Shown here one piece after another: positions 1-6,868 of a stretch of 64,000 nucleotides of DNA. Position numbers and translations under genes: made by a program. Every line of letters begins with the position of its first letter. The first letter of the stretch is position 1. The notes under the pieces were generated by a model. It did no database searches. It had not been told where the DNA came from and saw nothing but the letters and a program-made list of their open reading frames with translations. The stretch comes from Imperialibacter sp963977595 (GTDB taxonomy: Bacteria > Bacteroidota > Bacteroidia > Cytophagales > Cyclobacteriaceae): contig NZ_CP180355.1 of NCBI RefSeq assembly GCF_048007035.1, positions 4,216,001-4,280,000 of the forward strand, given 5' to 3'.

Positions 1-744
1 GACCGTGAGATAGAAATGATCCAGCAAATGATTTCGGTGGCGGGAAAAACGGGTGTTCGCACCCTCAACTACAACACAATTATCCTGGAAATACTCAGAA
101 CAGGCAGAACAGTTGATCCCACCCGGGGCAATGCCTCTTACAGCACATGGAACTACGAAGAGGCTCTGAAGCAAGACAAACCAAAAACTGTTGCAGGAGA
201 TGTTTCGATTGATGCCATGTATGAGCGGATTACCTACTTCCTCGACCGGGTGCTGCCAGTAGCCGAGGAATACAACGTGCGCCTGGCCAATCACATCGCC
301 GACCCACCAGCACCCGTGGGGTTCAGAGGGATAACTAGATGGAACAGCCCCGATGTGTTTGAAGGGATCAAGAAATTTGCGCAACTATACGACAGTCCTT
401 CACACGGTTTTAACCTCTGCCTGGGCTCCACTGCTGAGGGCTTAAAAGACCCGAGAAAAGAAATCTTGCCCATCATCAAATGGGTAGGTGAACGGAAACA
501 GATATTCAACATTCACCTGCGAAACATCAAAGGCGGGTGGAATAATTTTCAGGAAGTATACCCCGATAACGGCGACATGAACTTTGCTGAAATCATCCGG
601 GAATTGAGAAATGTGGACTATGACGGTATGGTGATGCCGGACCACATTCCGCACCACGACGACCCCGCCAGTGGCTTGCAAGGGCACGCCTTTGCATTTG
701 GCTACATCAAAGCATTGATAGACGTTATCGGCAGTGAAGTGTAA
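1..744 (+). CDS. uxuA: Mannonate dehydratase-like protein (UxuA family), 5' end outside window
   Basis: The reading frame is open to the first base, so this is the C-terminal about 247 residues of a longer protein (the family is usually near 390 residues). UxuA-type TIM-barrel enzymes dehydrate D-mannonate to 2-keto-3-deoxygluconate in hexuronate breakdown. Family-like metal-site segments are visible in order: a His in NHIADPPAP, a Cys in NLCLGS, a His in NIHLRNIKGG and an Asp in MPDHIPHHDD. The usual second Asp in the first motif (HPDDPP) is replaced here (HIADPP), so the exact substrate may differ. A glucarate dehydratase-like gene follows 62 bases later on the same strand, which supports a sugar-acid catabolic role. 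Another sugar-phosphate isomerase-type activity cannot be excluded. Confidence 0.8.
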   Translation, partial: DREIEMIQQMISVAGKTGVRTLNYNTIILEILRTGRTVDPTRGNASYSTWNYEEALKQDKPKTVAGDVSIDAMYERITYFLDRVLPVAEEYNVRLANHIADPPAPVGFRGITRWNSPDVFEGIKKFAQLYDSPSHGFNLCLGSTAEGLKDPRKEILPIIKWVGERKQIFNIHLRNIKGGWNNFQEVYPDNGDMNFAEIIRELRNVDYDGMVMPDHIPHHDDPASGLQGHAFAFGYIKALIDVIGSEV

Positions 745-806
745 AATTCAAGTAATTTGTTGTGCCCCAGGCCAAATAACCAATAACTAGTCACTTAATT
801 CCCCCT

Positions 807-2102
807 ATGAAAGGCCCCATCATCAAAGACATCATCATCACACCCATCGCCACAGTCGACCCACCGCTACTTAACGCCGCTGGGCTGCACGCTCCTTATG
901 CGCTCAGAACGATAGTGGAGATTGTTACCGACGACAACATTATCGGCATCAGCGAAATCCCCGGCACGGCCGACACCAACGAGGCGCTGGAAAAGGCAAG
1001 AGAGCTTATCATTGGAAAAGACGCCTATCAACTCAATCAGATAAGAGACGCCATAGAAAGCCATTTTGATGAGGAAACCACCTCAGAGCGTGGCGACGCT
1101 CCGTGGGATCAGCGCAAAATTGTGCATGTATTCAGTGCCATTGAGGTGGCCTGCCTTGATATTCAAGGCAAGGTGCTTGGTAGGCCAGTTGTTGATCTTT
1201 TGGGAGGCAAAAGAAGAGATCGGGTGCCATTTGCAGCCTACCTTTTCTATAAATATGAAGGAGCTGGTGGCGAACTAGCGTTTGGCACTGACCCCAAAGC
1301 TACAGGTTGGGATGCCGCCCGGCAGGCCGAGGCGGTTACCCCCCAGGGAATAGTTGAGCAGGCTGTTGCCATGGTCGGGGAATTCGGAAATAAGTCAATC
1401 AAACTAAAGGGGGGGGCTTTTCCGCCTGCCGAAGAAGTGGCGGCTATGTTGGCGCTTTACGATCACTTTGGCCCGGATGTGCCCCTGCGTCTCGACCCTA
1501 ACGCCATTTGGAAGCTCGAGACGGCCATCGAATATGGTAAAAAGATGGAGGGTATTCTGGAGTATTTCGAAGACCCCGTGAGGGGACAGGAGAATATGGC
1601 CAAAGCCCTAAGGGCGTTGAAAATGCCGCTGGCTACCAACATGTGCACGACTAGCTTTGAGGACATTCCTGGTAGCATTGCTCTGGGTTCTGAAGACATA
1701 ATCCTTAGCGACCACCATTTTTGGGGTGGACTGCGCAGCTCGATGGAGCTGGCTAAACTCTGCCAGACATTCGGGCGCAAATTGTCGATGCATTCCAATA
1801 GCCATTTAGGCATTTCGCTGGCAGCCATGGTGCATCTGGGTGCTGCCTTGCCGGAGATTCCTTACGCATTGGATACCCATTATCCGTGGCAGTCGGAGGA
1901 GGTAATTGCTGGCGGCCGAATGAAGTTCGAAGAGGGAGCTGTGCAGGTGCCCGCTGGACCTGGTCTTGGCGTGGAAATAGACCAGAAGGCGCTGAAAAAG
2001 CTTCACCAAAACTATTTGAAATGTGGTCTAACCAAACGTGACGACCTGGTGGAGATGAGAAAGGTGAATCCTGACTGGGAATTTAAGAAGGTGAGGTGGT
2101 AG
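807..2102 (+). CDS. Glucarate dehydratase-like enzyme, enolase superfamily
   Basis: This 431-residue protein has the glucarate dehydratase layout: an N-terminal capping domain, then a TIM barrel. The catalytic set is visible: the KxK pair K199/K201 in SIKLKGG, metal ligands near D230 (RLDPNAIW), E255 (EYFEDP) and N278 (ATNMC), D302 (SDHHFWGG), and the base H329 (MHSNSH). In this family these residues dehydrate D-glucarate to 5-keto-4-deoxyglucarate. Members can act on related acid sugars, so the substrate is inferred. It probably shares a transcript with the mannonate dehydratase-like gene upstream. A run of seven G at about 1411 encodes part of the KGG motif; the frame is intact. Confidence 0.85.
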   Translation: MKGPIIKDIIITPIATVDPPLLNAAGLHAPYALRTIVEIVTDDNIIGISEIPGTADTNEALEKARELIIGKDAYQLNQIRDAIESHFDEETTSERGDAPWDQRKIVHVFSAIEVACLDIQGKVLGRPVVDLLGGKRRDRVPFAAYLFYKYEGAGGELAFGTDPKATGWDAARQAEAVTPQGIVEQAVAMVGEFGNKSIKLKGGAFPPAEEVAAMLALYDHFGPDVPLRLDPNAIWKLETAIEYGKKMEGILEYFEDPVRGQENMAKALRALKMPLATNMCTTSFEDIPGSIALGSEDIILSDHHFWGGLRSSMELAKLCQTFGRKLSMHSNSHLGISLAAMVHLGAALPEIPYALDTHYPWQSEEVIAGGRMKFEEGAVQVPAGPGLGVEIDQKALKKLHQNYLKCGLTKRDDLVEMRKVNPDWEFKKVRW

Positions 2103-2109
2103 ACACCAT

Positions 2110-2565
2110 TTATTCTTTCATCACCTCTGCCGAAAAGCTCTCTGCCCAGTTAACGAGCAAGTCCCTTTGCTCTTTGGACAATTGTGCATCGCCATGCATG
2201 ATCGTGTACGATTCCAGTGGCATTTTTCCCTCGCCCACCTCTTCAGTAAGGTCTTTGAGTATTCTCACTTTTTTACTCTTTCTGAGGCTCGCCCATTCCG
2301 AAAAATTAACTTCTTCTCTACCATGATTAATATGGTCGAAAACGAACCAGGAAACTGGCGTGATATACGAATACCACGGGTACCGGGTCTCATTGGAATG
2401 ACAATCGTAGCAGGCCGCTCTTAACAAACCGCTCACTTCCGACGAAATCTGAGAAGTCGCAATCAGGTCATCTGGATTGTCGGATGCTACCTCAGGTGGA
2501 GTACCTCTGAAAAACTGGAGTCCTACAACGAGGACTCCAATGCCTAAGACTATTTTCTTGATCAA
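2110..2565 (-). CDS. Membrane-anchored haem-binding domain protein with CxxCH
   Basis: A 151-residue protein with a hydrophobic segment at about residues 4-19 and a single c-type haem motif, C52-x2-C55-H56, followed by the YPWYSYITPVSW stretch typical of the haem-binding domain proteins common in Bacteroidota. It should sit on the outer face of the inner membrane and bind one covalent haem. Its gene starts three bases after the stop of the next cytochrome-like gene on the same strand, so the two are almost certainly co-transcribed. A redox or electron-transfer role is inferred; the partner is unknown. Confidence 0.8.
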   Translation of the reverse strand: MIKKIVLGIGVLVVGLQFFRGTPPEVASDNPDDLIATSQISSEVSGLLRAACYDCHSNETRYPWYSYITPVSWFVFDHINHGREEVNFSEWASLRKSKKVRILKDLTEEVGEGKMPLESYTIMHGDAQLSKEQRDLLVNWAESFSAEVMKE

Positions 2566-2568
2566 CGT

Positions 2569-2973
2569 TTATTCTAATTTAGCGAGCGCAGCTTCGGCCC
2601 ATTTGTGCAACTTGGCTGACTCTTCCTCGGTCAGTTTCATATTGGGGTACTTCTCCACCATTTTCGCAGGAGGCATTTCTCCTTTGTCGAGCACTTCCAA
2701 AAGCTCGTCAAGCTTAGCCATGGCATCGGCACCGCTCAGGGTTTGCAGCTTCTCCCATTGTAGTTTCTCTTTGGCTTTGTCGCTTTTTCCCGAGGGAGAG
2801 TGGCAGCCCAGGCATTTTGCTTCAATCACCGACATGGCTTCAAGAGTGAATGCCACTGTTTTGCCAGCGTCGGCTTCGGGCACCAGCAGGATTTTTGTAG
2901 GTTCTTTTTCCTGAGCCATTCCTGACGCAGCGAACAGCAGGAGAGCTCCGGCAAGTAGAGTAAATTTTTTCAT
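2569..2973 (-). CDS. Secreted small c-type haem protein (CxxCH)
   Basis: A 134-residue protein with a clear signal peptide (about residues 1-20, ending SGMAQ) and one haem c motif, C54-x2-C57-H58, in AKCLGCHSP. The segment around GEMPPAKM could supply the distal Met. It is the first gene of a two-gene operon with the membrane-anchored haem protein. It is predicted to be periplasmic and to carry or sense electrons. A strong dyad (3011-3032) lies 38-59 bases upstream of the start and is a candidate control site. Confidence 0.75.
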   Translation of the reverse strand: MKKFTLLAGALLLFAASGMAQEKEPTKILLVPEADAGKTVAFTLEAMSVIEAKCLGCHSPSGKSDKAKEKLQWEKLQTLSGADAMAKLDELLEVLDKGEMPPAKMVEKYPNMKLTEEESAKLHKWAEAALAKLE

Positions 2974-3010
2974 AGCATGTAGTTTTTCACTCTAATATAT
3001 TAAATATCGG

Positions 3011-3032
3011 TATGTATGGACATCCATACATA
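3011..3032. promoter_or_regulatory. Near-perfect palindrome upstream of the haem-protein operon
   Basis: Ten bases (TATGTATGGA) are followed by CA and then their exact reverse complement (TCCATACATA). A two-base centre suits a dimer-binding DNA operator better than an RNA hairpin. It ends 38 bases upstream of the start codon at 2973 on the minus strand. No known regulator is identified. Confidence 0.5.
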
Positions 3033-3136
3033 AAAAAATTGTAGCCCCCTTCTTTGCATTTTGATTTGAAGCTCCACTCTGCTATTGCCACGTCATTTTA
3101 GCACTTGGGCGTGGGATGACGTTTTTAGCCTGACGG

Positions 3137-3535
3137 CTACACCTTCCACTTAGCATCGTCCTCTTCACATTCTTTTAGTCTTAGCTTGGTCATCTCGCCG
3201 ATAAGAGCAAAGGGTAGCTCTTTGTTGTGTGGGAATTGTACCGACCCTTCAGCTGTTTTGTAAGGCTTCAGTTCGTTGGTGAAAGCAGCGACCACAGACG
3301 GCGTGGGGTAGAACCCAATATGATTTTTGAAGGCGGCCCAGGTCACCAGAATCCTCTTGGCGGTATATGCTGGCATACGCCATTTGATGCCTTGCTCGGC
3401 GGCAGGAGCTAGGGCAACAATGCAATCGTGCAGTTGGAAAAGCCGTTCCCGAAGCGCTTCTGGGGCGTTTGAAATGTACTCGTCAATGCTTTGTGCTTTA
3501 GGTGGTGCCATAGGCGTTGGTTTTGTCAACGACAA
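3137..3535 (-). CDS. DUF1801 domain protein (YdhG/Fra-like)
   Basis: A 132-residue soluble protein matching the DUF1801 pattern: an N-terminal SIDEYISNAPEALRERL segment, a central IKWRMPAYTAKR strand, an HIGFYPTPSVV strand and a C-terminal helix. Some relatives are described as iron chaperones, but most are uncharacterised, so no activity is assigned. It is a single gene separated from the haem operon by about 160 bases that contain the dyad and a weak ACGTCAT...ATGACGT hairpin (3090-3122). Confidence 0.75.
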   Translation of the reverse strand: MSLTKPTPMAPPKAQSIDEYISNAPEALRERLFQLHDCIVALAPAAEQGIKWRMPAYTAKRILVTWAAFKNHIGFYPTPSVVAAFTNELKPYKTAEGSVQFPHNKELPFALIGEMTKLRLKECEEDDAKWKV

Positions 3536-3696
3536 ACGAAAGATAATAAATTGGACTTCAATGGTTTTATTTTTGGAAACAGAAAGTAAATCGGGTCAGT
3601 TGGGTATTACCGGGAAATTAATATTGATTTCTATTTTTTTATTGAGAGATTTAAGAGCGTTATTTTATTTCTAACCATTTCAATACAGCTAATCTT

Positions 3697-4077
3697 ATGT
3701 CAACTATTCATGTTACGTTGGTGATCGACACTGACGCTCTGCCGTCAGATCCATCTCAATCACCAGCGGCTGCCTGCCTGCTTTACGACTCATGCCTTGA
3801 TGCCGACACCGGGTCGAGTACCGATTTTACCGTGCATGCAAATCCAGGCGACACCGTCATATTTCATATTTCTTCGAAAAACAACACTTCAGCAGTAGCG
3901 ATCAGCTCATTTGCCTACCTGGGGGGCGCTGTTGGTGTATTCGAGTCGCTTCCTTCAAGCCCAAATTGGGCAGGTACAGTTGGAGATAAGCCAGGAAAAT
4001 CAGAAAGCTACACCATCGGCTTTAAGGCGAATGGAAATACCTATACCCTGGATCCGGATATTAAGGTGAATTCCTGA
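3697..4077 (+). CDS. Small beta-rich protein of unknown function, coupled to a histidine kinase gene
   Basis: A 126-residue acidic protein without signal peptide or membrane segment. It is rich in short hydrophobic strands (HVTLVIDT, DTVIFHISS, ESYTIGFKA) and ends in NTYTLDPDIKVNS. The strand pattern and the DPxIxV ending are faintly like the AidA/PixA inclusion-body protein family, but I cannot confirm this. Only three bases separate its stop from the start of the TPR histidine kinase gene, so they should share a transcript. A role as ligand or modulator of that kinase is a guess from position only. Confidence 0.6.
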   Translation: MSTIHVTLVIDTDALPSDPSQSPAAACLLYDSCLDADTGSSTDFTVHANPGDTVIFHISSKNNTSAVAISSFAYLGGAVGVFESLPSSPNWAGTVGDKPGKSESYTIGFKANGNTYTLDPDIKVNS

Positions 4078-4080
4078 AAA

Positions 4081-6000
4081 ATGTGGAAACAGTTTGCAAT
4101 TTGGAGGGCCTGCTTGTGTGCTGCGGGCCTCCACCTCTTTTTTTATGCTGACACTTCTGCCCAGGATCAACACGAAGCCGATAGTCTTATACAGGTGTTG
4201 GAAACCACAACTGTGCCCGACTCGGCCAAATTTGAAATTTTGCGACGCATTGCCTTCCAATCGACCAGGCCAGGCGAGATGCTTGAGTATGCGGAGCAGC
4301 TGATTGAGCTTGCCACAAAGCACTCCAGCTACGTTTGGTTGCATAGAGGGCATTTACAAAAGGGTAATGCGCTGAAGTTTCAGGGCGACTTTGATCTGGC
4401 TATTGCCGAGTATTTCAAAAGTGTCGAAATGGCCCAGAAGGGTAATTATCAGACTGGAATAGGAGGGGCTTTTTTGTCTATTGCGGGTGTTTATGGTGAT
4501 ATGGGCGACCATGTAAAAGGGATCAAATACAAAAGGAAAGCTGTTGGCATACTTAGAGATTCCGGCGACTCGCTTACCCTGGCGGCTGCCTTGCTCAATA
4601 CCGGCTATGAATACTACCGGGTAGCCAACTACGACAGTGCGCTGTTCTTCTTCGACGAGTCTGGTCAGATTTATGAACGAAAGAATTTTCTGGTAGGGAA
4701 GGCTTACAATCTGGGCAATTCCGGGCTCGTTTATGCAAGGACAGGTGCTGCTGAAAAGGCTGAGCAATACCTGGCTGAAGCCATTCAAATACTGATAGAG
4801 CTGAGTGATTCGTATGCCATTACGGAGTTTCAGACTGAAATGGCTGACATTTATCTTCAAAAGAAGGACTTCAAAAGTGCAGAGAAATTGTTGCAAGAAG
4901 CCCTGCAGTATGCTGAAGCTGACGGTCTTCAGGAAAGAGTTCGTGATGCCAGCCTCAGGCTTTCGGAGCTCTACCGTGAGATGAGTGACCACGAAAAGGC
5001 CTATACTTATTTGCATCAATACATCACCTACCGGGATAGTATAAAAAACGAAGATGTGATTCAGGAAATGGCCGATCTTCGGACCGAGTTCGAGGTAGGG
5101 CAGAAGCAAATTGAGGTGGACCTATTGCAAGCTCAGGCCCGAAACCAACGGATCATTCTGATAGCTATTGCCATCGTGCTGGTGCTGGTTGTTATTTTGG
5201 TGTACGTACTGTTCAGGTTGTACAGGCTTCGGAACCGGGCCATTAAAATATCAAGGGAAAGAAGGAGAATTATTGCCTCTCAGCGGGACCGCCTTGAAGA
5301 GTTGAATAATACGAAAGACAAATTCTTCTCGATTATTTCGCACGACATCCGGGGGCCCGTTGGTAATTTTCATGGCTTTGTACGACTCATTGAGCTCAGC
5401 CTCGAAAGTGGCGACACCAGCGACCTTGTTGAGATCAGCCAAATGCTTGATAAGTCTGCCATTGAGTTATCCGCCCTGCTCGATAACCTGCTGCACTGGG
5501 CCATGAGCCAGCAGGGGAAATTCCCCAATAAACCGGAAGAGCTTGATCTTACCCGACTATGTCAGGAGAATTTGAGCATGATCGAAAACATGGCTGTCTC
5601 CAAGCAAATCACCCTCACCAGCGATTTACCTGGCACCGTCAATGTGTTTGCCGACAAAAACAGCGTGTCCACCATCATCCGAAACCTGCTCAACAATGCA
5701 CTGAAATTTACCAAAAAAGGAGGCACGGTGGGGCTATCACTGGGCTTAGAAGGAAAGGAGAGTGTTATTGCTGTTTCGGACTCCGGCATTGGCATCCCGG
5801 CTGAGAAAATGGAGACGCTTTTTGGCTTTGACGCAGGCCGCAGCCATTGGGGAACTGGCGGCGAAAAAGGAGTGGGCCTTGGCCTCAACCTTGTCAAGGA
5901 GTTTGTGGACATGAACAAAGGCCGCATTGAAGTGGAAAGCGAGGAGGGAGTGGGGACTACGTTTAGGGTGTATTTGCCGAAGGCTGGGGCATCCGAATAG
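4081..6000 (+). CDS. Signal-peptide TPR sensor histidine kinase
   Basis: A 639-residue protein typical of Bacteroidota. It has a signal peptide (about 1-27), a periplasmic array of tetratricopeptide repeats (about 40-320), one transmembrane helix (about 355-377), a basic coiled coil, and a cytoplasmic kinase. The dimerisation box is FFSIISHDIRGPVGN with phospho-acceptor H421. The ATP site shows an N box (NNALKF, about 538-543), a G1 box (DSGIGIP, about 567-573) and a G2 box (GVGLGLNLV, about 598-606). It should autophosphorylate in response to a periplasmic signal. No response regulator lies beside it, so its partner is elsewhere. Its start follows the small unknown gene by three bases. Confidence 0.9.
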   Translation: MWKQFAIWRACLCAAGLHLFFYADTSAQDQHEADSLIQVLETTTVPDSAKFEILRRIAFQSTRPGEMLEYAEQLIELATKHSSYVWLHRGHLQKGNALKFQGDFDLAIAEYFKSVEMAQKGNYQTGIGGAFLSIAGVYGDMGDHVKGIKYKRKAVGILRDSGDSLTLAAALLNTGYEYYRVANYDSALFFFDESGQIYERKNFLVGKAYNLGNSGLVYARTGAAEKAEQYLAEAIQILIELSDSYAITEFQTEMADIYLQKKDFKSAEKLLQEALQYAEADGLQERVRDASLRLSELYREMSDHEKAYTYLHQYITYRDSIKNEDVIQEMADLRTEFEVGQKQIEVDLLQAQARNQRIILIAIAIVLVLVVILVYVLFRLYRLRNRAIKISRERRRIIASQRDRLEELNNTKDKFFSIISHDIRGPVGNFHGFVRLIELSLESGDTSDLVEISQMLDKSAIELSALLDNLLHWAMSQQGKFPNKPEELDLTRLCQENLSMIENMAVSKQITLTSDLPGTVNVFADKNSVSTIIRNLLNNALKFTKKGGTVGLSLGLEGKESVIAVSDSGIGIPAEKMETLFGFDAGRSHWGTGGEKGVGLGLNLVKEFVDMNKGRIEVESEEGVGTTFRVYLPKAGASE

Positions 6001-6039
6001 GTGCAGGCAAGTGTGATTGGCGTACCCTACCGCAAGTTT

Positions 6040-6100
6040 AGCGAGAGCGTAACCCTCCCATCCCGCAAGGGTCTTCCCCGGCCGGGCAGGCTTGTGGGTT
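6040..6100. repeat. GC-rich REP-like intergenic block
   Basis: In the 207-base gap after the kinase gene, a GC-rich patch stands out from AT-rich flanks. It contains a 10-base perfect palindrome CCCGGCCGGG (6077-6086) and two similar short pieces (TACCGCAAG and TCCCGCAAG). It may be a dispersed repeat or a weak terminator without a T tract. No second copy was found in this window. Confidence 0.25.
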
Positions 6101-6207
6101 CTTAATTTCGGCGTCTCTCCGCTATCATAATTTTCAAAATGTAACCTTTTCAGGTTTAAAAGACATATGAATTACACATTTTACAGACAGGCTTGCGGAA
6201 GAGAGAG

Positions 6208-6735
6208 TTAAAACGAAAATAACAGTATCATAAGAATTACCATAACAATAAACATAATGAAGAACTTAAAGCACCCACTTAAAAAGCCTGACTTGCCATC
6301 TTCGGTTTGTGATATTTTGTGATTTAGACTTTTTTCTATTTTAAAATGTCGACCAATACAATTGCCTACTACGATGAGTTCACCTTCATCGACAAACTGG
6401 ATAATTACAACATCAGAACGGTTAAAATGGTCGCAGTTTGGTTCGAAATGGAATTCTTGCATTTTGCTCAGGCCAGGAAGTATCTCTCCCATTGAATGAA
6501 ATTCAGATTTATTTTCAAAAAGACCTACCGCTTTTCCATCGAATTGGTTTCTGTTTTTTGTAACAAAGTAGGCCTTTTTAATCAAGGGTTGTTTTATAGC
6601 TTTGGTGATGTTCTTGATTTTGATTTGCAGAGCGAAATGTGATTTCTCAGGACGTACCGATTCTACCGTGAAAGTCAGCGGACCATTGCTATTATTGATG
6701 ATTTCTTCAAATTCTTTTCCTAAAGAACCTTCCAT
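6208..6735 (-). CDS. AT-rich hypothetical protein with C-terminal membrane anchor
   Basis: A 175-residue protein. The first 145 residues look like a soluble beta-strand domain (PLTFTVESV, HFALQIKIKNI, VVIIQFVDE, ELIVVGNCIG). The last about 20 residues are strongly hydrophobic (FFIMFIVMVILMILLFSF), giving a tail-anchored layout. I do not recognise a family. Base composition is clearly more AT-rich than the flanking genes and it stands alone on the minus strand between two plus-strand transcription units, which hints at acquisition by transfer. No partner gene is evident. Confidence 0.55.
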   Translation of the reverse strand: MEGSLGKEFEEIINNSNGPLTFTVESVRPEKSHFALQIKIKNITKAIKQPLIKKAYFVTKNRNQFDGKAVGLFENKSEFHSMGEILPGLSKMQEFHFEPNCDHFNRSDVVIIQFVDEGELIVVGNCIGRHFKIEKSLNHKISQTEDGKSGFLSGCFKFFIMFIVMVILMILLFSF

Positions 6736-6794
6736 TACCGACGTGCTGGTGTGTGAGTATTAAATATAACGTATTTTGGTAAGATCAAAATCAG

Positions 6795-6812
6795 TTGGCT
6801 TCTACAAGCCAA
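6795..6812 (+). other. Short hairpin upstream of the AddA-like gene
   Basis: TTGGCTT, a CTAC loop and AAGCCAA form a 7-bp stem about 57-74 bases before the helicase start codon. It lies between divergent genes and has no T tract, so a leader or operator role is as likely as termination. Confidence 0.3.
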
Positions 6813-6868
6813 AAATCGACTAGAATTAATCTTTTTCTTCTCGCCTTCATACGCCTATATTTACCCCA

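Noticed and set aside
1405..1420. G7 tract as a frameshift in the glucarate dehydratase-like gene
   Set aside because: The reading frame continues intact to all downstream catalytic residues, so there is no frameshift in this sequence.
3090..3122. ACGTCAT...ATGACGT hairpin followed by T4
   Set aside because: The T tract is on the plus strand, where no gene ends; a real terminator for the neighbouring minus-strand genes is not supported.
4354..5109. 251-codon minus-strand frame inside the TPR kinase gene
   Set aside because: It is opposite the TPR region and shows no domain or promoter; the kinase frame explains this stretch.
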